A stretch of 49,259 bases of DNA, taken from Nonomuraea sp. MG754425 (GTDB taxonomy: Bacteria; Actinomycetota; Actinomycetes; Streptosporangiales; Streptosporangiaceae). This document shows positions 42,354-49,259 of this stretch, one piece after another. Every line of letters begins with the position of its first letter. Within the stretch, counting starts at the first letter, position 1. The notes beneath the pieces are model-generated. The model saw only the letters and a list, made by a program, of their open reading frames with translations. It did not search any database and was not told the DNA's origin. Position numbers and translations under genes: made by a program. The stretch spans positions 1 through 49,259 of the forward strand of contig NZ_SSXE01000141.1 of NCBI RefSeq assembly GCF_021699195.1. The letters run 5' to 3'.

Positions 42354-43814
42354 TTACTTTACTTTCCACCAGGACGTCGAATCCGCTGCTCCAGGGACAT
42401 CGGAGGCGACGAGCAGTTCACCGTCGAGCCCGAAGTCCACGGGCGTCCCGGTCAGGTTGACGGCGCAGACGAACGCGCCACGCGCGAAAACGAGCGTGCC
42501 CTCGGGCGAGTCGTGCCAGGTCAGCTCGCCGTCGAGGTCGCGGCGCAGGCGCAGCGCGCGCCGGTACAGCTCCAGCGTCGAGCCGGGCACGCCGTGCTGG
42601 GCCTGCACGCTGAGGTCGGCCCAGCCGGCGGGGATGGGCAGCCACGGGTCGCTCCAGCCGCCGTCACGGGTCCACGGGATCGGCACGCGGCAGCCGTCGC
42701 GCCCGCTGTCGGGGTCGCGCAGCCGCTGCGGGTCCTGGCACAGCTCCTCGGGCAGGTCGAGCACCTCGGGCAGGCCCAGTTCCTCGCCGTTGTAGACGTA
42801 CGCCGAGCCGGGCAGGGCGAGCGTCAGCAGCGCGGCGGCGCGGGCGCGGGCGAGGCTGCCGTAGCGGGTGACGTGCCGCTTGACGTCGTGGTTCGACAGC
42901 ACCCATGTGGTCGGCGCGCCGACCGAGCCGGCCGTGGCCAGCGAGGAGTCGATCACGGCGCGCAGCTCGGCGGCGTCCCAGGGGGCGAACAGGTAGTGGA
43001 AGTTGAACGCCTGGTGCAGCTCGTCGGGCCGGACGTACCTGGCCAGCCGCTCGGGCGTCGGGGCCCACGCCTCGGCCACGCCGATCCGCTGCCCGGGGTA
43101 GGAGTCGAGGACGCGCCGCCAGGCGCGGTGGATCTCGTGCACGCCGTCGTTGTCGAAGAACGGCACCGGCTCCCTGCCGACGAGCGTCGCCTGGTTGCCC
43201 CGGCCGATGTCGGGCAGGCCGGCGGGCTTGACCATGCCGTGCGCGACGTCCACGCGGAAGCCGTCCACGCCCAGGTCGAGCCAGAAGCGCAGGATCGACA
43301 GGAACTCCCCGCGCACCTCCTCGTCGTCCCAGTTGAGGTCGGGCTGGGAGGGGTCGAACAGGTGGAGGTACCACTGGCCGTCCTCGACCTGGGTCCAGGC
43401 GCTGCCGCCGAAGATCGACTCCCAGTCGTTGGGCTCGTCGCGGAAGATGTAACGATCACGTTTCTCGCCGCGCAGCGCCTCCTGGAACCAGGGGTGGGCT
43501 GAGGAGGTGTGGTTGGGGACGATGTCCACGATGATCCGCAGCCCGTGGTCGTGGGCCGCGTCGATGAGCGCCTTGGCGTCCGCGAGCGAGCCGAACAGCG
43601 GGTCCACGTCCCGGTAGTCGGCCACGTCGTAGCCGAAGTCCGCCATGGGCGAGGAGTAGAAGGGGGTCAGCCAGAGGGCGTCCACGCCCAGGTCGGCGAG
43701 GTAGGGCAGGCGATCGCGAACGCCGATCAGGTCACCGACCCCGTCGCCGTTGCCGTCGGCGAAGCTACGCACGTAGACCTGGTAGATCGCGGCGTTCCGC
43801 CACCAAGCGGTCAT
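42354..43814 (-). CDS. GH13 alpha-glucosidase (oligo-1,6-/maltase type)
   Basis: 486 residues. TIM-barrel motifs: region I DIVPNHTS (97-104), region II GFRVDVAHG with nucleophile D189, region III GVAEAW with acid/base E248, region IV LSNHD with D310. QPDLNW near 158 is the hallmark of exo-acting oligosaccharide glucosidases of this family. No signal peptide, so it acts in the cytoplasm on imported malto- or isomalto-oligosaccharides. The ATG at 43814 is preceded by GGGGGAG. First gene of the operon, divergent from the MsiK-like ATPase. Confidence 0.94.
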   Translation of the reverse strand: MTAWWRNAAIYQVYVRSFADGNGDGVGDLIGVRDRLPYLADLGVDALWLTPFYSSPMADFGYDVADYRDVDPLFGSLADAKALIDAAHDHGLRIIVDIVPNHTSSAHPWFQEALRGEKRDRYIFRDEPNDWESIFGGSAWTQVEDGQWYLHLFDPSQPDLNWDDEEVRGEFLSILRFWLDLGVDGFRVDVAHGMVKPAGLPDIGRGNQATLVGREPVPFFDNDGVHEIHRAWRRVLDSYPGQRIGVAEAWAPTPERLARYVRPDELHQAFNFHYLFAPWDAAELRAVIDSSLATAGSVGAPTTWVLSNHDVKRHVTRYGSLARARAAALLTLALPGSAYVYNGEELGLPEVLDLPEELCQDPQRLRDPDSGRDGCRVPIPWTRDGGWSDPWLPIPAGWADLSVQAQHGVPGSTLELYRRALRLRRDLDGELTWHDSPEGTLVFARGAFVCAVNLTGTPVDFGLDGELLVASDVPGAADSTSWWKVK

Positions 43815-43868
43815 GGTCTCCCCCGTAGTCAGCCCCCGAACGTCCTGACCATGAAAGCCCTTTCCGTA

Positions 43869-43881
43869 ACTTTACGCAAGT
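43869..43881. promoter_or_regulatory. Candidate LacI-family operator
   Basis: ACTTTACGCAAGT, with TT-x-CG-x-AA core and ACTT/AAGT ends, 55-67 bases upstream of the glucosidase start. LacI-type operators usually have a central CG flanked by such arms. In the same divergent gap a second dyad, GTCAC-2-GTGAC (44023-44034), precedes the ATPase gene. Confidence 0.4.
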
Positions 43882-44055
43882 CCTTCCACGACCCCCGGAT
43901 CCGGAAATATTGGCGTACGGATGCCCAAAACTCCTGTCCAAAACACCCAGTAAAGAGAATCTTTATGTCAAGGGTGGACATCTAGCGTTAAGGCGCGATG
44001 TACTACCTCATCAATCAGCCTCGTCACAGGTGACACGCGCGCAAGGTGTAGGCCC

Positions 44056-45354
44056 ATGAGCTCGGTCGTTCTCGACAAAGTGACCAAGGTGTATCCGGGC
44101 GACTACCTGGCAGTCGACCGGCTGAGCCTACGTGCGGAAGACGGCGAATTCCTCGTCCTCCTCGGCCCCTCCGGATGCGGCAAGTCCACGCTGCTGCGCA
44201 TGATCGCCGGCCTTGAGGAGATCACCGAAGGCGAACTCTGGCTGGACGGCCAGATGGCCAACCACCTGGCCCCCCGCGACCGCGACGTGGCGATGGTGTT
44301 CCAGAACGGCGCGCTCTACCCCCACCGGACCGTCCGCGGCAACATCGCCTTCCCCCTGGAGATCGCCAAGGCCGACCCGTCGCTCGTCCGTGAGCGCGTC
44401 ACCGAATTATCGAAGGCGTTACACATCGACGAGATGCTGGAGCGCCGCCCCGGCACGCTCTCCGGCGGCCAGCGTCAGCGCGTGGCGATGGGCCGGGCGA
44501 TCGTGCGCCAGCCCAAGCTGTTCCTCATGGACGAGCCGCTGTCCAACCTGGACGCCGGCATGCGCACCGAACTGCGCATGGAGATCTCGGCACTGGTCAG
44601 GTCGCTCGGCGTCACGACGATCTACGTCACGCACGACCAGGTGGAGGCGCTCACCCTGGCGGACCGGATCGCCATCCTGAATCGCGGCGTCCTGCAGGAC
44701 GTCGGAACCCCGGCCCAGATTTACAACGATCCAGCGACCGCCTTCGTGGCGGCCTTCCTCAACTCCCAGCAGCTCAACCTGTTGGCGGCCGGTGTCAGGA
44801 CGCCGCAGAACCAGTACGTGCTGCTCGACTTCGGCCCGCACCGGCTGACGATTCCGTGGAGCGATCCCAGGGCGTACGCCATCTCCCAGCACACCGGCGG
44901 GCAGGTCCTGGTGGGGCTGCGGCCGGACGGGCTGGCCCCGGTGCCGGAGTCGTACGACGGGCCGTCGTTCTTCGGGCGGGTGCGGGCGCTGGAGTATCAC
45001 GGGCACGAGTGGATGGCCTACCTGGAGTGCGGGATGCCGGCCGTGCCCGTACCCGAACCGCCGGACCCGCGCGGTCGCGCCCGGCGCGGCGACGCCGCCG
45101 CGAGCGGCCCGGCCGGCAAGCTGACCGGGCTGGTGCGCCGGCTGTTCTCGCACGAGGAGGAGCAGCAGCACCAGGAGCAGGAGCGGGTGGGCCAGAACCC
45201 GAACAGCGGCATCCACCGCCGCTCCGACCTGATCGTCCGGCTCGGCGGGCGGCCCATCTGGCGCGCGGGCGACGCCGCCAAGGTCGGCGTGGACCTCTCC
45301 CGCATCATGATCTTCACCCCGGACGGCACCCGCATCGACCCACCCCGCCGCTGA
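44056..45354 (+). CDS. Sugar ABC transporter ATPase (MsiK/MalK-like) with C-terminal insertion
   Basis: 432 residues. Walker A GPSGCGKST (37-45), signature LSGGQ (135-139), Walker B LFLMDEPLSNLD, switch THDQVEALTLADR. The C-terminal MalK/TOBE domain is interrupted at about 330-388 by a Pro/Arg-rich, then Glu/Gln-rich stretch (HEEEQQHQEQE) before RSDLIVRLGGRPIWRAGD. MsiK-type ATPases serve several sugar permeases at once; no permease lies nearby, which supports that orphan, multitasking role. ATG 44056 follows AAGGTG. It is divergent from the glucosidase operon. Confidence 0.92.
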   Translation: MSSVVLDKVTKVYPGDYLAVDRLSLRAEDGEFLVLLGPSGCGKSTLLRMIAGLEEITEGELWLDGQMANHLAPRDRDVAMVFQNGALYPHRTVRGNIAFPLEIAKADPSLVRERVTELSKALHIDEMLERRPGTLSGGQRQRVAMGRAIVRQPKLFLMDEPLSNLDAGMRTELRMEISALVRSLGVTTIYVTHDQVEALTLADRIAILNRGVLQDVGTPAQIYNDPATAFVAAFLNSQQLNLLAAGVRTPQNQYVLLDFGPHRLTIPWSDPRAYAISQHTGGQVLVGLRPDGLAPVPESYDGPSFFGRVRALEYHGHEWMAYLECGMPAVPVPEPPDPRGRARRGDAAASGPAGKLTGLVRRLFSHEEEQQHQEQERVGQNPNSGIHRRSDLIVRLGGRPIWRAGDAAKVGVDLSRIMIFTPDGTRIDPPRR

Positions 45355-45364
45355 CGCGGCCCCG

Positions 45365-45991
45365 TCAACGACGGGTCGAGACGAGCACGGCGGGATCGAA
45401 GGTGACCGGGAAGGGGATCTCGATCGTCAGCCTGTCACCCGCCTTGGCCTCGGCGACCAGTTCATAACCCTGCGGACCGAGACCGAACGCCTCGACGCGC
45501 GGCGCGCCATCACCCTGCAACTCGACCCGCAGGAAGAACGGGATGCCTCCGGCGGCATACTTGGGCGGCTTGATGACGTAGTCGCGCTGATGACCACTCT
45601 TGCCCGGACTGACGATCTCGACCACACACACCACATCGTCCGAGGAGAGCCTGGCAGCGCCGGGCATCGCTGCGGCGTGCCCCACCACGATGTCCGGGAT
45701 CAAGCCATCGCCGCGAACCTCCAGGTTGCCGGTCTCCACGACCTCGTAATCCTCGGGGCGAGCGTCATCGATGATCCGGAGCAGACGCTTGGCGGCGAGC
45801 ACGTGATCGTAGTTGGGCATGGGACTCACCAGGAAACTCCCGTCGATCAACTCGATGCGCTCCCCTGTTTCGGGCAGCTTGAGCCAGTCATCGACGGTGT
45901 AGCCTTCCTCGGCATGCGGCACCGAGAAGGGCCCCACGCGCCCGGGCGGCGGATGAGCATCCAGCCAGCCGTCAGCCGGCAGAGCAGACAT
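45365..45991 (-). CDS. Uma2/DUF820 family nuclease-fold protein
   Basis: 208 residues. The PD-(D/E)xK pattern: PDIVVGH for Asp, VVEIVSPGKSG for Glu and the following basic residues, and KPPKYAAGGIPFFLRVEL near the end. Uma2 proteins are very common in actinomycetes and of uncertain function. ATG 45991 is preceded by GGAGG, though the spacing is short; a longer reading from 46075 is possible but not supported. It ends ten bases from the convergent MsiK-like gene. No mobile element or toxin neighbour is seen. Confidence 0.85.
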   Translation of the reverse strand: MSALPADGWLDAHPPPGRVGPFSVPHAEEGYTVDDWLKLPETGERIELIDGSFLVSPMPNYDHVLAAKRLLRIIDDARPEDYEVVETGNLEVRGDGLIPDIVVGHAAAMPGAARLSSDDVVCVVEIVSPGKSGHQRDYVIKPPKYAAGGIPFFLRVELQGDGAPRVEAFGLGPQGYELVAEAKAGDRLTIEIPFPVTFDPAVLVSTRR

Positions 45992-46108
45992 CGCCCTCCA
46001 TGAACGAGAGCCTCGGCATGCATCGCACCAGGAAGCCAAGTGTGACCAAGCGAGCGCGTTGAGTGATGTGATCACATTACCGCAGCTTTGCCATCACCAT
46101 CAGTCACC

Positions 46109-47326
46109 TCACGAAGGTTCACCGCCCAGCCAGGAGGACGGGGTCCAGCGGGGGCCGGACGGAGTGTCCTCCACGAGGACGCCGCCGCGGGTCATCGCCG
46201 CGCGCAACGCGTCCGCCACCTCGTAACAGCCCTGGCCGCGCAGTTCGGCCCGCAGTTCGAGCAGCGGCTCCACCAGCGCGGGCAGTCCCTCCGAGCGCCG
46301 GGTGGCCGCCGCGGCCAGCTCGCCCAGGCGGGCGATCAGCAGCCGCATCAGCTCCCTGGCCTGCTCCACGCCGCCGGCGTCCTCCTCCGTGTCGGCGGCC
46401 CACTTGACGATCTCCGCCTCCAGGTCGAGCACGGCCTGCGCCGCCGTCACCAGGTCGGGCCGGCCGGCGGCGGCCTTGAACAACTCCTCGCACGAGCGGA
46501 TCGACTCCTCCAGCGTCACCTCGGCGGGCGCGCCCGTCTCCGGATCACCGGACGGGGACGGGGCCACCGGGGCGGCGGACCGGCCCTCGGCCAGGCGGCG
46601 CAGCTCGGCCAGGTCGGTATGGGCGCCCGCGGGCAGGACCGTACGGGAGCCCGCACGCCGCACGGTCAGGCCGCCGCGCCCCGCGACCCGGACCGACTCG
46701 CTCTCCAGGTCGATGATCAGGGCCGTGTGCTCGTCGAGGCCGAGAACGGCCGTGCCGGGCGGCAGGTCGCCTTCCATGCGCGACAGCCGGCGCTCGCCGA
46801 GGTAGCAGTAGCGGGTGTCGTGGGTGCCGCCCTCGGCGTTGTCGAAGTGCGGGATCAGCACCGCCCGCAGCCCGAGCGGCTCCAGCAGGTCGATGCCCGC
46901 GCGCCAGGAGGGCTCGGCGCCGACCTTGTAGATCTCGTAGACCGGCACGGTGGCCAGGCCCGCGGTGCAGGCCGCGGCCGAGGCCAGCACGGTGACGCCC
47001 TCCCGGGCGCGGACCCTGGCCCGCAGGTCGCCCGCCACACCGGACTCGGCCCACCGCTCCAGCGCGTACGTGGGGCTGCCGGGACCCGAGAACACCCAGT
47101 CGGCGCCCGTGATCGCGGAGCCCACCTCGACCTCCATGCCGACGCTGCGGGCGAAGTAGCGACAGGCTCGGGCGGAAATGTCGGCGCGGTTCTCCTGGAA
47201 GGCGTAGGGCGTGTCGAGCAGCACGGCCCGCGCCCCCGCGCGCAGGGTCCGCGCCGCCGCGCGGTGGACCTCGACCATCGTCGGACTGGTCTCCCCCGAC
47301 CCCATCAGCACCAGCAAACCGGGCAT
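46109..47326 (-). CDS. Peptidase-S51/cyanophycinase-like protein fused to a CysRS-type C-terminal domain
   Basis: 405 residues. N-terminal part (1-260) is a class-I glutamine-amidotransferase-like S51 fold: LLVLMGSGETSPTM, WVFSGPGSPTYAL, then the strand-nucleophile stretch VLASAAACTAGLATVPVYEIYKVG where a Ser-Ala-Ala replaces the usual SAG, and LDEHTALIIDL. The C-terminal part (about 290-405) is helical and ends ADALRAAMTRGGVLVEDTPSGPRW, closely like the end of cysteinyl-tRNA synthetase. The fusion suggests a tRNA- or amino-acid-linked role, but this is inference. ATG 47326 has GAGAGG upstream. Confidence 0.82.
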   Translation of the reverse strand: MPGLLVLMGSGETSPTMVEVHRAAARTLRAGARAVLLDTPYAFQENRADISARACRYFARSVGMEVEVGSAITGADWVFSGPGSPTYALERWAESGVAGDLRARVRAREGVTVLASAAACTAGLATVPVYEIYKVGAEPSWRAGIDLLEPLGLRAVLIPHFDNAEGGTHDTRYCYLGERRLSRMEGDLPPGTAVLGLDEHTALIIDLESESVRVAGRGGLTVRRAGSRTVLPAGAHTDLAELRRLAEGRSAAPVAPSPSGDPETGAPAEVTLEESIRSCEELFKAAAGRPDLVTAAQAVLDLEAEIVKWAADTEEDAGGVEQARELMRLLIARLGELAAAATRRSEGLPALVEPLLELRAELRGQGCYEVADALRAAMTRGGVLVEDTPSGPRWTPSSWLGGEPS

Positions 47327-47423
47327 GGCTGTCGACCCTCTCTCTCGCACGCCGCCGACGACAACCCGGCCCACCGGGACGTTTCAGGAACAGGACACAC
47401 CTGCTTGGTGAGCGCACCTGCAC

Positions 47424-47909
47424 ATGATTGGCAGTAAGTTGTTGGCGGTGACGGGAAGACACGTGATCTCGGTCTCGGTTGAGACGCTCATGCTACGGGT
47501 GGGCGCCGACAACCGCTGGGCATACCGGCATGCACTCACCCAGCCGCTACACGGGGAGAGCCCCGACGAGGCGGCCCGCAGGCTGGCCGGCGTCGAGGCC
47601 GGCGATCACGACACCGTCCTGCACTCCACGAGCTGGCGGCACGAGCCGGGCGGGACGATCGTGCTCACCTACGCGGTCTGCCCCGACCCGCAGCCCTGGC
47701 GGGCCGCCGTCGAGGCACCGGTGCTGGAGATCGCCCGCGGCCGGGCCCCCGCGAACCCGTCACCCGAGCGGGTCGACCTGGCGAACGTGGTCGCGCACGC
47801 GGTCAGGCACCTGGCCTTCCTGATGGCCGAGGACGACGTCGTGTCCCGCGCCCTGGCCCGGCATCCGCGCGTCGCCGCCGCGCTGGCCCCCGTCGCGGCC
47901 CCCGCGTGA
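47424..47909 (+). CDS. Conserved-looking actinobacterial protein, unrecognised
   Basis: 161 residues, soluble, no motif I can name. An N-terminal beta stretch (HVISVSVETLMLRVG), a central STSWRHEPGGTIVLTYAVCPDPQPW segment, and a helical end with VDLANVVAHAVRHLAFLMAEDD that is histidine-rich. Start is uncertain: ATG 47424 lacks a Shine-Dalgarno, GTG 47463 has GGGAAG nearby. Its end overlaps the convergent acyltransferase by 150 bases on the opposite strand. Third-position GC is high, which supports coding. Confidence 0.65.
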   Translation: MIGSKLLAVTGRHVISVSVETLMLRVGADNRWAYRHALTQPLHGESPDEAARRLAGVEAGDHDTVLHSTSWRHEPGGTIVLTYAVCPDPQPWRAAVEAPVLEIARGRAPANPSPERVDLANVVAHAVRHLAFLMAEDDVVSRALARHPRVAAALAPVAAPA

Positions 47910-49076
47910 CCACCGGCGGCCCAGCGCCTGCATGGGCCGCTCGATGTAGCGGTAGGTCAGCGCGCTGACGCCCACGATCACCGCCATGGCCAGCGCCGTC
48001 ATGGCGAGCTGGTACGGCAGCCCCGCCCGCCGCAGGTCGCCGGAGACCTGCACGAAGTACTTCAGCACCGGATGGTGCACCAGGTAGAGCGAGTAGCTGA
48101 TCAGCCCGAGCCACACCAGCGCCCGGGGCACCCGCCGCCCGCGCAGCGCCATCCCGCCCGCGAACGTCGCCGCCGCCAGCGCCAGCGTGGTGATCCACAC
48201 GTCCGCCTGCACCCACCACCAGCCGTTCTGGATCGCCCACAGGGGCGCGATCGCGACCAGCGCCGAGGTGACCACGACCGGCCACAACCCGCCCGTGCCG
48301 CGCTCCCACCGGTGGATCGCCGTGCCCGCGAACATCACCGCCAGCACCGCGATGCCCAGCCACGGCACCCGGCTGCCCAGCACCAGCAGCGTCATCGCCA
48401 TGAGGCCGAGCACGCAGGCGCACGCCGCGCGGTAGCGGCCCAGCACCACGCCCGCCAGCCCCACGACGAACACCGCGCACGACACGTACGCCGGCCAGCC
48501 GCCGGCGAACGCCGCCCGCGACGCGATCAGCCCCACCACCACCGCGCCCGCCGCGAACACCATCGCCAGCAGGCCGCTGCGCCGGTGCCCGCCCATCACG
48601 AACAGGGCCGTGACCAGCAGGTAGAAGACCATCTCGTACGAGAGCGTCCACATCGTGTCGGCCACGGCGGCGACGCTGAGGACGTCGAGCAGCATGGTCG
48701 CGTGCGCCGCCACCGCGCTCCCGTCGCGCGGCACGGCCTCGCGCACCGGCACCCACCACGCCAGGGCCAGCACGAGCACGATGACGGCCAGGTAGAGGGG
48801 GTAGAGGCGGAAGAAGCGGCTGATCCAGAACGCCCTGACGTCACCGTGCCGTTCCAGGGACGTGGGGATGATGTAACCGCTGACCAGGAAGAAGACCAGG
48901 ATGCCGTAGAGGCCCAGGCTGAACCAGTACGGCCGCAGGGTGGGGACGAACCACGGCATGAGGTGCTCGGCCACCACGGCGAGCGCGCCGATGCCGCGCA
49001 GGGCGTCCAGCCAGGCGAGTCTCGCGGCGGGCGCGGCGGCGGAGGAGGTGGCGGCGGGAAGGGCGGCGGCGGACAC
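47760..49076 (-). CDS. Acyltransferase 3 family membrane protein
   Basis: 438 residues. RLAWLDALRGIGALAVVAEHLMPWF at 18-42 carries the H of the active site; the following about ten membrane helices include the WTLSYEMVFYLLVTALFV segment and ISYSLYLVHHPVLKYF, both standard in OafA-like O-acyltransferases that modify envelope polysaccharides or small molecules. The GTG at 49076 is preceded by AGGTTGGG. The C-terminal 50 residues (GGRDGGQRGGDARMPGQ onwards) are not homologous and overlap the opposite-strand gene; the true stop may simply be late. The first 180 bases beyond 49076 hold no gene I can support. Confidence 0.82.
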   Translation of the reverse strand: MSAAALPAATSSAAAPAARLAWLDALRGIGALAVVAEHLMPWFVPTLRPYWFSLGLYGILVFFLVSGYIIPTSLERHGDVRAFWISRFFRLYPLYLAVIVLVLALAWWVPVREAVPRDGSAVAAHATMLLDVLSVAAVADTMWTLSYEMVFYLLVTALFVMGGHRRSGLLAMVFAAGAVVVGLIASRAAFAGGWPAYVSCAVFVVGLAGVVLGRYRAACACVLGLMAMTLLVLGSRVPWLGIAVLAVMFAGTAIHRWERGTGGLWPVVVTSALVAIAPLWAIQNGWWWVQADVWITTLALAAATFAGGMALRGRRVPRALVWLGLISYSLYLVHHPVLKYFVQVSGDLRRAGLPYQLAMTALAMAVIVGVSALTYRYIERPMQALGRRWSRGGRDGGQRGGDARMPGQGAGHDVVLGHQEGQVPDRVRDHVRQVDPLG

Positions 49077-49259
49077 CCGGCCCAACCTACCCTTTCCGGC
49101 CGTCGTGATGCGGAGGGTCGGCGAGGGTCGCCCGGCGCGTTTTCCCGGTCTGCCGCCACCGGCCCGCCGGACCTCGGCAAACACCACCGAACCACCGAAC
49201 CGCGGCTTCGACGACGACTTGGGTGGACCCCGCGTCAGAGGCACGCCGGAGGTCGGGGC

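Noticed and set aside
45365..45991. Restriction or defence system at the Uma2-family gene
   Set aside because: Uma2 proteins are abundant in actinomycetes without partner genes; neighbours here are a sugar ATPase and the S51-like protein.

Overview
The window is very GC-rich with strong GC bias at third codon positions, uses many GTG starts, and carries Actinobacteria-type families: PASTA-less Ser/Thr kinases with proline-rich tails, an LCP protein, YcnI, MsiK-like ATPase, DUF4190 and DUF2470. Together with a complete Entner-Doudoroff operon this points to a Streptosporangiales-type actinomycete, possibly Nonomuraea. The genus is an inference; flux through the Entner-Doudoroff route is known for an antibiotic-producing Nonomuraea. 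I see no rRNA, tRNA, CRISPR array, prophage or insertion sequence, so this reads as chromosome.

Layout. 1-2.9 kb: the N-terminal part of a Ser/Thr kinase, a siderophore-interacting reductase behind a near-perfect iron box, and an HSL-type hydrolase. 3.1-5.5 kb: a three-gene ABC-2 exporter (two permeases plus ATPase); the first permease has no ordinary start codon where its Shine-Dalgarno and length predict one. 5.5-7.5 kb: membrane proteins and a secreted YcnI copper-site protein. 7.5-12.9 kb: an envelope module, with LolA-like protein, ABC ATPase and permease in a coupled minus-strand operon, divergent from an OmpR-type response regulator and histidine kinase. A helically phased set of CTGAG/CTCAG half-sites lies between them. 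13-19.7 kb: LysR regulator, neutral zinc metallopeptidase, LCP cell-wall ligase, and a membrane-embedded spermidine-synthase-like protein. 19.9-24.8 kb: cytosolic subtilase, TetR-controlled DrrAB-type drug exporter, DUF4190 protein, and a one-domain voltage-gated cation channel with a Cav-like filter.

24.9-26.3 kb: a cysteine-free ribosomal protein S4 and a DUF2470 haem/flavin-type protein are divergent and share two overlapping iron boxes. This is the most unexpected regulatory arrangement in the window. 26.5-33.1 kb: a ROK repressor divergent from zwf-edd-glk-eda, which covers glucose to pyruvate plus glyceraldehyde 3-phosphate except for the lactonase step. 33.2-36 kb: TetR and IclR regulators and a P450-like protein with an eroded haem motif. 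36-38.8 kb: a Ser/Thr kinase with proline-rich repeats and an extracellular domain, tail-to-tail with a 2-hydroxyacid dehydrogenase that lacks its NAD-binding core. 38.8-45.4 kb: a second KDPG-type aldolase with its FCD regulator, an alpha-glucosidase-LacI-PfkB operon, and a divergent MsiK-like ATPase with an insertion. 45.4-49.1 kb: Uma2-family protein, a peptidase-S51-like protein fused to a CysRS-type C-terminal domain, an unrecognised 161-residue protein, and an acyltransferase-3 membrane protein.

Themes are carbon metabolism (ED operon, second aldolase, glucosidase, sugar ABC ATPase), iron control (two IdeR/DmdR-like boxes) and envelope/efflux functions. Regulators sit next to palindromes that are plausible operators in at least six places.
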